Below are positions 1 through 10,689 of a stretch of 64,000 bases of DNA, in pieces; the first letter of the stretch is position 1, and the number at the start of each line of letters is the position of its first letter. The notes beneath the pieces are model-generated. The model worked only from the letters and a program-made list of their open reading frames with translations, was not told where the DNA came from and did not search any database. This DNA comes from Benincasa hispida (taxonomy: Eukaryota > Streptophyta > Magnoliopsida > Cucurbitales > Cucurbitaceae). Where the stretch lies: positions 86,905,563 through 86,969,562 of the forward strand of contig NC_052357.1 in NCBI RefSeq assembly GCF_009727055.1, written 5' to 3'. The position numbers were made by a program, and so were the translations under genes.

Positions 1-440
1 ATCGATGGGGCCCACAAACCGAAATGAATTGATTTATACCTATTCTCCCGATGTAAATGTGGCCTAAGTGCGAATTTCAAAAGTACAACTTGGAAAGGAA
101 ACTAGCCTAGACTGCAAAGAATAGACTACAATATTTTCCTTAATCAACCCAATTTAATGACTTTTATCAAGGATAGAGTACGAATCTTAGCACCCTCAAT
201 AAAAAAAAAATGGATTGACCAAGACGACAACACAAACTTCTTAAGCCAAAAAAAAAAAATAATAATAATAAAATAACATTAGCTTGAATTGAAAGTTTGA
301 GAAGAAAACTTGAGATGGTATGTCTATTTCATGTCAAATCGTGCTTTAATAAGACTGGAATCTTCAGAGAAATTCTTTCTATATTCGTTGAAACTTGAAA
401 TTCTTGTCATATATAGATTTTTTTTAAATAATTTTATTTT
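1..440. other. AT-rich flank without a gene
   Basis: I see no coding potential, RNA gene or repeat structure here. There are short A-runs and an AAT microsatellite-like patch near 262-275. A 70-residue open frame begins at 310 but is low in complexity, runs into the MULE terminus and resembles nothing I know. Confidence 0.5.
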
Positions 441-660
441 AATATATATTAACAAAAATAGGGTAGGGTTAAAAAGATTGACAAAAATAGGTTTTTTAAT
501 CGTGTTCCTGGTACACGATTAAGCCTGAATCGTGTACCCGGTACATGAGTGCTTGTTGATCTGGCACGCGTAGACTGCCAATTTGGTAGTCATGCAGCGT
601 TGACTGAGGTAATTGTGTACCCGGTTAACGATTACCTTCCAGTACACGACTTCCTTCTCC
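440..660 (+). repeat. Left terminal/subterminal repeat of the MULE
   Basis: The outer part (about 451-500) holds two copies of an (AT)TGACAAAAATAGG-like word. The inner part (508-655) holds several pseudo-palindromes built on CGTGTACCCGGTACACG with variants (CGTGTTCCTGGTACACG, CGTGTACCCGGTACATG, GTGTACCCGGTTAACGATTA, AGTACACGAC). The same motifs occur in inverted order at the right end (5789-6030). They are candidate transposase binding sites by analogy with other class II elements; that role is inferred. Confidence 0.65.
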
Positions 661-1199
661 ATTAAACCGCCACGACCCTTCTTCTTCCTCCATCCGAAAC
701 CTTTTTCCTCTGAAAACTTCGATCTTCCTCCGTCTAAACATCGTCTGAAAACCTCCGCTTTGCCTTATTTTCTCTTGTTGTTGCCACCGTGAGTCGATCT
801 ACCAAAGGATTTTCTTCATCTGAAGCATTCTTTTTCACTGAGGTAAAGTTTTTTCAAAAATTTTTCCCAATATATGTATTTGATTATAAAAATGAGGATC
901 AAGTTCGAAAATGTATAGTTTATGGATCCATGATTTAAATGTATAATCTTCATATATATATCATTTTGTTTGCATTTGGGCTGAGCTTAATGTGTAGTTT
1001 ATGGATCCATGATTTATGTTTGGATATATGTTGAACTTAAAAATTAGATTTTGTTGGGCTATTTTTCTAGATGATTATGTTGGCATATTTGTTGGGCTAA
1101 TTTTTTTTTTATGATTAATTTGTTGGATGATTATGTATTTGTTGGGTTGAACCTAGAAATATATGTATATGTTTATAAAAATGAAGATTGCTTTTGGGC

Positions 1200-1395
1200 T
1201 GAATTAAATGTATGATTCATGGATATATTATTTTATTTTTATTTGGGCTGATTTAAATGTATAGTTTATGGATCTTAGATCTGGACTAATTTAAATGTAT
1301 AGTTTATGAATCTTAGATTTGGGCTGATTTAAATGTATAAAGTTTATGGATATTAGATTTGAGTTGATTTAAATATATAATATTTAGATCTTATA
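1200..1395 (+). repeat. Short tandem repeats in the MULE 5' leader
   Basis: A unit of roughly 50 bases built on TTTGGGCTGATTTAAATGTA followed by TAGTTTATGGATCTTAGA is repeated about four times with small changes. Looser copies extend back to about 925. The region precedes the transposase start and is probably an untranslated leader or intron of the transposase gene. Confidence 0.65.
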
Positions 1396-1479
1396 TGTTG
1401 AACTTTGAAATTAGATTTTGTTGGGTTGACATATTAACATACTTTGTCAACAATAACAATTGAAAAAATCATAATAAAT

Positions 1480-3495
1480 ATGTCGATGCGTCATGAAGAT
1501 TTAGTGATTCTTGAACTTGGAAATGATGGAGATAGTGGTATTGATGTTGAAGCTGATGAATTATTTGGAAACAATAGTAGTGGGGAACATGATCTTGAGT
1601 TGATACCATCGGATATGTTCACCCAAATAGATTGGGAAATTACAAATTCAACATGTGAACTAGGGTCTACTTTGGAGGAAAGGAGTATAGGTGTACATAA
1701 TTGTAGTTTAATACAAAAAGAAATGTTGTTTAATACTAAAAAAGATTTACAACTTGCTGTAAAAAAATATTGTGTGACAGAACACTACGAGATTATTGTA
1801 GTGGAATCAAATCAAGATCTTTGGTATGTCAGATGTAAATCATGGAGGGATGGTTGTGATTGGAGGTTACGGGCATGTCGGCATAAAAACTCATGGGTGT
1901 TCGAAATCACCAAACTTCAAGAGGAACACTCATGTTTGTTTTCAGAATTGACACAGGATCATTCACAGCTTGATTCAAATTTTATGAGTATCCAAATCCA
2001 AAATTTGGTTAGAGTTGATCTTAGGGTACCTGTGGCCCTACTCCAAGAAGCAATTAAAAAAAATATGGCTATAATATTAATTATAGACGGGTGTGGCAAG
2101 CCAAGAGAAAAGTGTTGATTGATGTGTTTGGCGATTGGGAGAAATCATATTTAGAGCTTTCTTATTGGTTGAGTGCTCTTGTTCATTACAATCTAGGAAC
2201 ACAAACAGATTGGTATTTCCTTCCATCTGATGTGTAGGTACGACTATTTTTTGTCAAATTTTTTGGTCCTTCGGTCTTGCAAGAGAAGGGTTTAAACACT
2301 GTAAGCCATTAATCCAGATCGATGGAACTCATATCTACAGAAAGTATAAGGGGAAATTATTGACTGCCTTATCTATTGATGCAAGCAGGCATATATTTCT
2401 CCTTGCTTTTGCTATTGTTGAAGGTGAAAATTCGTCCAGTTGGTCATGGTTTTTGTGGCATTGCGTGAATATGTTACTCAAAGAGATGGTATTTGCTTGA
2501 TTTTTTATAGACATAAAGACATTCTTGCTGCAATTAATAATGAGAAAATTGGTTGGAGTGAACCTAGAGCGTACCATCGATATTGTCTTCACCATGTTAC
2601 CAGTAATTTCAATACGAAATATAAATCAAAGCAACTAAAAGATTTGGTGTTTAAGGCAGAAAATCAACACCAAAGGCGTAATTTCATTTGATGCATGAAA
2701 GAATTGAAACAATTGAACCCTGAATGCCTTCAATATTTTTCAGATATTGACTTGAAAAAATGGACCCAATCACATGACGGTGGGTACCACTATGGGTGGA
2801 TGACAAGCAATGCAGTTGAATGCATGACTGGTATTTTCAAAAGTGCTAGAATGTTACTAATTACTTCTTTGGTTAGGCTAACGTTTTATCGCACAATACT
2901 GTATTTTGAATGTCGAAGACAAGAAATCATAAAGCACTCGATCGTGGGGAAATGTATACAGAATATGCCCTGAGAAAACTTAAGAGGTGGGAAAAACGAG
3001 TATCTGTGCATACGGTGACATCTATTGATAGGGAAAGTCAAACTTTTGAAGTACAAACTGGCATAAGTATGATTTTTCCCTATAAAGAACAACACACAAG
3101 TTTGGAGCTTGAAAGAAAGAATATGTTCTTGTAATAAGTGGCAGTCATTCAAGATTCCATGCTCTCATGTAATTACAGTTTGTAATTACATGTGTTTGAT
3201 ATACATACCACTTATTGATGAATGCTACAAATTGTCCAATTTCAAGCGATGTTATGAAGGTCACTTTCATCCAATAGAACACCCATATTATTGGCCAGAA
3301 TTATCATTTGCAGAAGTTCGTCCAAATGTGGACTTACTAAGAGAACAGGGTCGGCCAAAAAGTACGCGCATTCATAATGAAATGGATTGGAGAGAGGCAA
3401 GCCAAAAAGTTCGATGTACAATTTGCAAGAGAGAAGGACATAACATACGTACTTGTCCACAACGTACATTAGGTGCTTCGTCTTCGAGTCATTAG
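1480..3495 (+). pseudogene. MULE (MuDR-type) transposase, frameshifted
   Basis: The first ATG in frame is at 1480. Residues encoded by about 1700-2060 form the Mutator N-terminal DNA-binding domain, with a WRKY/GCM1-like zinc site (Cys in RCKSWRDGCDWRLRA, then HSC). The frame shifts near 2070. The catalytic core follows: DGTH near 2320, then the usual second Asp motif SDRH appears as FYRH near 2505, so Asp is replaced by Tyr. The Glu motif SNAVEC is near 2815. A SWIM zinc finger (CSCNKWQ...PCSH) lies at about 3118-3165 and a CCHC knuckle (CTICKREGHNIRTC) at about 3418-3456. Further frame breaks occur near 2460, 2920 and 3110, with stops at about 2236 and 2689. Family length is normally 700-800 residues in one frame. 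The product would bind the element ends and cut them in the nucleus, but this copy cannot make it. Confidence 0.85.
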
Positions 3496-3502
3496 GTGTA
3501 TA

Positions 3503-3775
3503 TTTTATGTATTTATATTTTTTATGTAATTGTATTTTTCATGTAATTGTATCTTTTATGTACTTATATTTTTTATGTAATTGTATATTTTATGTACTTG
3601 TATTTTTCATGTAATTGTATCTTTTATGTATTTATATTTTTTATGTAATAGTTTCATTTTATGTAATTGTACTTTTTATGTAATGAATTTATTTTTCATG
3701 TAATTGTATCATTTTATGTATTTTTTATGTATCTTTTATGTAATGGATTTTTTATGTAATGTAATTTGAACTTCT
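3503..3775 (+). repeat. AT-rich minisatellite between transposase and PMD
   Basis: About 13 irregular copies of a 17-22 base unit of the form TTTTTATGTAATTGTAT fill the interval between the transposase stop (3495) and the PMD reading frame. The array is imperfect and shows no coding potential. It likely arose by slippage inside the spacer of the element. Confidence 0.8.
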
Positions 3776-3776
3776 T

Positions 3777-5475
3777 AGGTAATAGAGTTTGGTCCTTCTA
3801 ATCTTGTACAACTATATCAACAAAATACGCATCGTTCACATTCGGTATGGGATAGTTCTTCTACAGTAGTTTTGAGTTGTTGGAGAAGGGAGGCATCTGC
3901 ACAACATATTATCCCATTTGATCACCGCATTATTCCCTACGTTGAACAGGCAGGTTTTCTTGGGGTTGCACAAATCAGATTTATCTAGCTTGATTGGCAC
4001 CTCATTCTGCTCTAGTTGAGTGTTGGAGACCATAAACTCACACATTTCATCTGCCTTGTAAGAAATGTACAATCACGTTGCAGGATGTTGCCATACAGTT
4101 TGGGTTACGAGTGGACGGGCAAGCGTTGACAGGTTCACTACAATATGATTGGAAGAGTGTTTGTGAAGAGCTCTTGGGCATTCCACCAGATGATCTGAAA
4201 GGGTCAAGATTGAGTATCCCCTGGTTGGCATCTCAGTTTCCAGAATTACCTCCCAATGCCGACGACATCAACATACACAGGTATGCATGAGCATATATTA
4301 TGCAACTTATTGAAGGATTTTTATTTGTTGACAAGTCAAATACTCTAATGCATCTCATGTTCCTCTCGCTACTGTCTGATTTTGAGCATGTTGGTACGTA
4401 TTCGTGGGGTTGTGCATGTCTTGCATGATTGTATAGAAAACTTTGTTGGGCTACCAATGCACAAGCGTTGGAAATAACGGGGCCGCTGATATTACTACAG
4501 GTTTGGGCTTATGATAGATTTCCAATTATAGCACCACAAGTCCAGTTACATGCCCCAGATCATCGTCCACTTAGTGCCAGGTATTATTTTATTTATATAT
4601 TTATTTCGTTATCATTTTATATAAGAATATAAATTAATTGTATTTTTTATAATTTTTGATGGAGTGGTGTATTAACTGCCTCTGAACAGTCAGCAAATAC
4701 GTTGCTCGTGTACCGAAAAATATTTGACAGACTGATGCACAATTAGGTAACAAATGTATATATAAATGAATATTTAAAACATTTTGAATGTATACTTATC
4801 TTTTTTTTTTTTTTTGTTAGATTTATTGGACGCCATACACACAACAGATTTGGTCATCACTACCTGATTACTGTCGTGATGGTGCAGACATCTGGTTGAC
4901 CATTAGCCCTCTTATATGCTTCCATATAGTAGAGTGACATTATCTAAATCGTGTGTTGAGACAATTTGGTCTGCGACAAACGATACCTTCATTGTCCTAT
5001 ACATTTCCAGCACTACACCAGATTTATTTGAGAGGTAAGCACGACCAAGACTAGCGTCAAATCCACGCAGAATATATATCCTATTGGCATGGACGACATG
5101 ATCGTTGTGCATAGGGAGAATTAACAAATGGGTCAGCTGTATCAGATAACTACTTTTCCTCGTACGATTCAATCACGAGACGATTTATCACACCTGATGA
5201 CGATTACTATTACTGCATAGTAAGAGATTTAAAATCAAATATTTTCTATATATATGATATGAATATTGTTTAATATTTATTTTTTTTATTGTACAGAATA
5301 ATTTTATCGGAGATGTACAACAATATTCAGCACAACTTACCACAGTCTTACCAGAGTTGGGTTCAATGTGTTAGCAAACATTGGTCAACATAGAAGGTAT
5401 TATTCAACAAACAAGACGATTTAATGTTGCTGATGCCGATCGAAGACATATTCGTCGTAGATGACAACGACAGCA
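3777..5475 (+). pseudogene. Plant mobile domain (PMD, MAIN/PP7-long-form-like), spliced and decayed
   Basis: The translated pieces follow the PMD family order. About 3780-4075 contains HRSHSVWD and IIPYVEQAGFLGVAQ. About 4078-4285 reads DVAIQFGLRVDGQALTGS, then W..VCEELLGIPPDDLKG and IPWLASQFPELP. About 4285-4580 contains GFLFVDKSNTLMHLMFLSLL and ITGPLILLQVWAYDRFP. About 4820-5150 contains WTPYTQQIWSSLPDYC, PLICFHIVEWH and VLRQFGLRQTIP. Introns separate these blocks (for example about 4582-4660 and 4745-4820). Stops occur within the first block and between others. PMD proteins such as MAIN and MAIL1 act in nuclear silencing and genome stability in plants; the role of the transposon-borne form is unknown. 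It lies downstream of the transposase on the same strand. Confidence 0.8.
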
Positions 5476-5788
5476 GGGTGAACCTAATTTAGAGAGACAT
5501 GAAGACAACCCCCATGTGGGGTAAGGGCCAGGGGGTCATCTTTAAATTTAATGTAAACTTTTATTTTCAAATTAAAGAACTAATTGTAAATCTTCTTTAA
5601 TATCATAACATCTTCTTTTCTTAATATGAGTGTAATAATTATGTTTTCATTGTAGATTAAATATATAATTAAGTTGAATAATGAAGAAATTTGTAGACCC
5701 GGTCCTAAAGTCTTAATATTGTTGTACATCTCCAATTAAAAAAAATAATTAGTCAATATATTTTTTTTTTAAAAAAAAAGAAAAACAA

Positions 5789-6030
5789 ATCGTGGATCGG
5801 GTCCACGATTATGGCAATCGTGGACCCGGTCCACGAGCTGTCTCTTATACACATCTAGATGTGTATAAGAGACAGATCATGGATCGAATCCACGATTATG
5901 GCAATCGTGGACTCGGTCCACGAGTCTCGTGTGACCGGTCAACCAAATTAGCCGACGTGGTGCTGACTGGATTAAACGTTAATCGTGTACCCTATACATG
6001 ATTTTGCCACATGGTAATCGTGGTACACGA
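5789..6030 (+). repeat. Right subterminal palindromic repeats of the MULE
   Basis: Repeats of ATCGTGGAYCSGGTCCACGA occur at about 5789-5837 and 5876-5924, each as a pair separated by TTATGGCA. Variants with GTGTACC / GGTACAC follow at 5978-6030. They mirror the left end. The sequencing adapter at 5838-5875 sits inside this array, so the true copy number here is uncertain. Confidence 0.7.
5838..5875. other. Nextera mosaic-end junction adapter left in the assembly (artefact)
   Basis: The 38 bases are a perfect palindrome: the Tn5 mosaic end CTGTCTCTTATACACATCT followed at once by its reverse complement. This is the circularisation adapter of Nextera mate-pair libraries, not plant DNA. In translation it gives the well known spurious peptide VSYTHLDVYKRQ. 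The flanks (5789-5837 and 5876-5924) are near copies of each other with 4 mismatches in 49, so the assembler probably bridged two repeat units, or duplicated one, through an untrimmed read. Confidence 0.97.
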
Positions 6031-6110
6031 TTTCACTACCCTACTTTTGTCAATATTTTTTACTCCCACCTATTTTTAAAAATACTTTCCCATATACCCC
6101 ATTTTTGTCA

Positions 6111-6954
6111 ATAATTTGAAAAAATACTATATTTTTTAACTTGATCCTCAAATATATGGAAAAATTTGCACAATTTTATGTAATTGCAACTGCATTCACA
6201 ATCTCAAATTCTACCATTTTCAACCCATCCTTAATAAAAGCACAAAAAATACAAAGATAAACGCCAAAATCAAGGATCAAGAACAAGATTTCTTTCTATT
6301 TTCACATGATTCAATAACTAACTAGAATATTTCACAAGATCTTTTTCCAATATACTGAAATAAACCTATAAATTGCAATGCATCGCAGTGATGCTATGGG
6401 CTAGTTGAATACATATATTTAATTTGAGATAATTTTGAATAAGAAGTGAAAAATTCATTACGAGCAATATAAAAAAGTCACACGTAACATAGCTAAACAT
6501 TTAAGTTACAATTGGCTAACCAAGTTTTTTTTAAAAAAAATTAAAAAGTACTTATATGAATTGTGTGCGTTAGTAAATTTTCTTAATTAGGAGAATTGAT
6601 AAAGGCTTTTAATTATGTGAATGAGTAGTTGTTATTTATTTATTTAAGAAAATTGACCGGATAATTTAATTTTTAAAAGTGTTTTAAATGTGCATTTTAA
6701 TTTTAGAAAAGTAATTATAAATGAGTTTGAAATTAATAAGATTAAGATTAAAAGTACTATTTAGTCCCTATATTTGAAGTGTTTTCAATTTTACTTCATA
6801 TGTTGTTAGTTTAATTTTTATACTTTCATAAATATTAAGATAATAATAATTTCCATATAAGAAAATATAATATGTGAATATTTGTTTTTAAAATTTATAG
6901 TAAAAATATTAATAGATAATTAAAAAAATTCTAAAAAATAACAAAGAAAAAAAA
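6111..6954. other. AT-rich spacer, nothing recognised
   Basis: There is no reading frame with family resemblance, no RNA gene and no clear terminal repeat. The interval separates the MULE from the start of the tandem duplication. Confidence 0.5.
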
Positions 6955-7184
6955 ATAGTAGGAGAAACTATGTTTAAGATTTATTGAAAAGATGTGGACT
7001 ATATAAAATTGGTAATTAGTACAACTAAATTGAACAAATCTAAAAATATAGAGGCTGAAATTATATTTAAAATATTTCTTGTAAACGCTTTATTAACACG
7101 TACTGTTTTGTTTTTTACAATATTGTTATACATTTCTTCATATAATGTAATTAAAGACTATCGATTCAAAATTAAGTGAATGCA

Positions 7185-8345
7185 CAAAATGGTAGTTATT
7201 AAGATTTTTTTTTTTAATAACATTTCCTATTTCTTGTTTCTATTTCTCATTTTTCAATAAACGGATTTATTTGATAATTATTTTCGTTTCTTATTTCTAA
7301 AATTTATGAAATATTTCTAAAAATGAAATCAAATTCGAAAAGCTACACAAAGTGGTTTTTCCTATTCTTGTTTCAATATGTATTTGAACGTGCATCCAAG
7401 TTATCCTTCTTTACTCCCTGCAGTTTTGAGTTCGAATCCCACTTAATGCAATTTTTTCTTTTACTTATTTTTATATTATATATATATTTTTTGTTTTTTA
7501 ATGATATATTCCTTTTGTTTTATTTTTAGAAATATTTCTTTTTTTTTCTTTTAAATATTTTTTTCTGTTTTTATTTATTATATTTCTTTTTTTACTTTTT
7601 CTTTTTTATACTGTATTGCTTTTGTTTTATTCATCATATTTCTAAAGTTTGCTATATTTATATAGTAGGATATTAGTTTAATTTTGTATTATAAATTTTT
7701 CAATATTTAGCTTTATATATTATTTTGATTTTCAAATTTCAAATTTTAATATATATATTTAAATATTTGAATTTTGAGTTTTAAATTTTGGAATAAGCAT
7801 GTTTATATATTATTTCAAATTTAAATTTATTATTTTTTAGTACATTTAAAACTAGTTAGAATTTTACAATATATAAATTTGGTTTACTAAGACATTCATT
7901 TCAACTCACTTTAATAGATTACAATTATGGTATTTATATAATAACATATTTTGAGTTAAATTTGAGTTAAAATCATTCTTACAAATGATTCGAGCGAGAA
8001 ATTATAATATTGTAAATCAAATTTTAGCAACATATAAATGATAAAGTCTAAGTAAAGTTTTTTAAGACACCTCAAGTGCTTAGGATATATGATTAATTAT
8101 CTTCTTTAAGTAGGAGACAGTTAATAAAGGAGACTAAATTAACATTTAATGTATAATTGGTTAGTTATATTGGTTAAATCAATGATATGACCATGCAGTA
8201 TAAAATTCAAAATTTTCTCAAAATATCTATGGATAATGAGATATTTAGGTATATGGTGTCTAAGATTTGATTTTTGACAAGATACACTAGCTCCTACAAG
8301 GATTTAGAGAAATCCATGTTAAGATTTATCCTGGTTGGCATAGTA
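7185..8345. other. T-rich, gene-free part of the duplication unit
   Basis: The stretch matches 16380-17530 of copy B. It is dominated by poly-T/TA patches that give hydrophobic nonsense frames (for example at 7323-7529). A tRNA B-box-like word, GTTCGAATCCCAC, occurs near 7430 (GTTTGAATCCCAC near 16625), but no A box or foldable tRNA accompanies it. I see no gene. Confidence 0.5.
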
Positions 8346-9947
8346 TTGGAAGGAAAATTTTAATTTGTTTGTGTTAATGGATATGCGTTGTCATACGTTA
8401 ATTTGAAGAATATGCATTATGTGTTGATTGTGTATATAATGACCATTCGTCCTTGTCACAAGTTTTTTTGCTCTCTCGCCAAGTATAACAGGATCATAAG
8501 TTTCTCGGGATGATCGAAGGTCGAACATGGGGACTTCCAACTAAAAGATGATTGTAAAGTAATGCGTTTGAGGCGGAGAATAAAAATAAAAAGAAAAAAG
8601 TTGGCTACTATGCGCTACTCCTACTCCTAGCTAAACAGACTGAACAATTGAAGTTTGACTATGAGAATCTGTAGAGATGGGAAACTCTTAACGCGTAATA
8701 AGATGCATGGAGAAGTAGAGTTGTGGAGGAGATGTCACCAAGTCCTTAAGTTTGGTTGCAAGGGTAATTCCAGTTTGCCACACTAACGCATTGCATACGG
8801 TGGTCAGCCACATACTTAAATCTCTATAACGCATGGTTACGTTGAACATAAGGTTATTCCTATCTCTAGAAACATTGCTTACTTTGCTTAGTGAGTTTAA
8901 CTACTTACCCTCTCAGAGAGTTGGTTATAGCTATTCCGCTCATAGACAAGCATTACGATAACCTCGCACTAAGAAAACAGATTGACTCACTATACTCGTG
9001 CAATGCACACCTCCCAATGTTTTGCTATATGCATCATAGCTCTATGTCGCATGATTGAGTATGCGATAACTTTTACAATCTACGCTTAACTCATTGCGAT
9101 AAAAGAAAAAGATGGTAAATTAGAAGAAGAGGATGAAAATGATGTTGAAGGAATTAAAGGGATGTATTGATTACAAAATGTAATAATGTTTTAAGCCAAA
9201 ATGCAATATAATATAGAGGTGAGAAGAGAGATAGATGGCTAGATGTAGGTAATCTCTCGCTTCCATCAGATGTATGTCAAGGTTTTCGGTGGTGCAATGG
9301 ATGGGCAGTGAAGTATTCCCTCTCGAGATCTATCTCTGATGAAGCTCTGATGGTCAATCAGAGGAAGTTGTGGAAGTGAAGAAATCTCAAATACTTTCTT
9401 CCTCATGCTCTCGTCTATGATCACAGGAATCTGCCCAAGGCAGAAGTCCCGGATGCTTGAATTTATAGAGCTCAATCGCTGACAGTTTTGATAATCCCAC
9501 TCTGAATCACTACCATTTCTGATGCAGTAGGTGAGAATGTCATCATGATCTTATCTCTTTGATACTCCCGAGGTATGTGTTCATGTTTGTTTCTTCTGAA
9601 GTATCAACGCATTCCACCCACTTTGTGATCATCCTTCTATCACGGCCATCACTCTGTAGTTGCAGTATTTCATGCGACCAACTTTTATTCATTAAGATTA
9701 ATGCATGCGATCAATTTTACGATGGTTTGGGATCAACGCATGCAATCGACTCCCGCGACAACTACAAAATAGACATTTTGACGTAAGATAACGCATGATA
9801 TAAGGTTAGCGGGGATTTTTAGTGCTGATCAACGCAAGTTCATTATTCCACATGAATTCTTAGTAATATTAATGCATATTCTGCTCATCAACCCTCATAA
9901 TTCTAAGTAAAAGGTTGCAATAGCTTGTATTTTTACAAGCTATCACA
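8346..9947 (-). mobile_element. Solo LTR of an unclassified LTR retrotransposon (private to copy A)
   Basis: Copy B lacks this block: its continuous sequence CATAGTATGGACTA is split here. The insert is bracketed by TAGTA (8341-8345) and TAATA (9948-9952), a 5-bp target duplication with one mismatch. Read on the minus strand it begins TGTGATAGCTTG. It contains a promoter-like CTATAAATTCAAGC near 9460 and no coding capacity. It is about 1.6 kb long, like the related element at 36619-38274, with which it shares GCGTTGATC/GCATTAATC-rich words. Confidence 0.7.
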
Positions 9948-10392
9948 TAATATGGACTAAAGACAATTATTTCACTTGTGAAGCAATAATTCATGTAATC
10001 ATAATATATCCTTAAATCTTAAAACTGTTTTTAATCATAATATATCCTTAAATCTGAAAACTGTTTTTTCATATATGAATTAGTTTATAGGAGTACTTTA
10101 TGAGATAATAGTAGAACAGAGACTAAAATAGAGGATATTAGAAAACATCAAACTCTAGGGTAAAGTCAAATGAAAGAAAGTATCATGGTAGTAACCAAGA
10201 CAGTTTTATGACATATAATTTATATAAAAGAACTCTCTAGACTAAATTGTGTGAGGGTTGCCTAAAATGTCTAGGACTATGCAACATGTCACTTATGCAT
10301 TAAGGCAAGTGGGAGAACATGTTGCGTATAGAGCATGTCCTAGGATACATGTCTTACTTACTAGCTAATTGGCTTTAATGCAAATGGAAGAT
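9948..10392 (+). mobile_element. 3' internal tail of a Copia element with two polypurine tracts
   Basis: The region leads directly into an LTR at 10393. It ends in CAAATGGAAGA (10381-10391), a decayed polypurine tract, with an earlier CAAGTGGGAGA at 10306-10316. The spacing and the phrase GGATACATG after the first tract match the tails of the other Copia copies in the window. No protein-coding part can be followed upstream. The copy B counterpart is 31121-31333. Confidence 0.65.
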
Positions 10393-10689
10393 TGTTGGGA
10401 TTTATGCCCTAAAGTCTGGTAGTTAATTAGTTATTTGATATAATAATTGATTATTTTATATATGCAATAATTAATTCTTCATTATCGGAAAATTCCAAGG
10501 TTATTTCATGAGACTTGAAACAATATGTATTGGACATACAGGTGGACTATGTTTCAAGTAATAACCTAAAGGGTTTATGGATTAAGATTGGGTACCTTAT
10601 CCTAGTAACACTATGGATACGGACCACTTTGTAATCGTTACAAATATTGTAAGTGCTACAAATAATGTGATCCAAATCGTTCATGTAAA

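Larger units (their letters stand above)
440..6110 (+). mobile_element. Mutator-like element (MULE) carrying transposase plus plant mobile domain, degenerate
   Basis: The element is bounded by imperfect inverted termini. The left end contains the word TTGACAAAAATAGG followed by ATCGTG and GGTACACGATT. The right end near 6000-6108 contains the reverse complement of the same words (CTACTTTTGTCAATA, CACTACC, GGTACACGATTTC). Between them lie, in order on the plus strand, a MULE transposase relic (1480-3495), an AT-rich minisatellite, and a plant mobile domain relic (3777-5475). Boundaries are good to about 30 bases and no clear 9-bp target duplication was found. Known biology: PMD (MAIN/MAIL-type) genes are repeatedly found inside plant MULEs, and this is such a case. 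The copy has several frameshifts and stops and is probably immobile by itself. Confidence 0.8.

Noticed and set aside
5792..6001. 69-residue plus-strand reading frame
   Set aside because: It runs through the Nextera adapter (VSYTHLDVYKRQ) and palindromic subterminal repeats; it is an artefact.
7428..7440. tRNA B-box-like GTTCGAATCCCAC, possible tRNA or SINE
   Set aside because: No A box at the right distance, no cloverleaf, no tail or target duplication; the copy at 16625 has decayed further.
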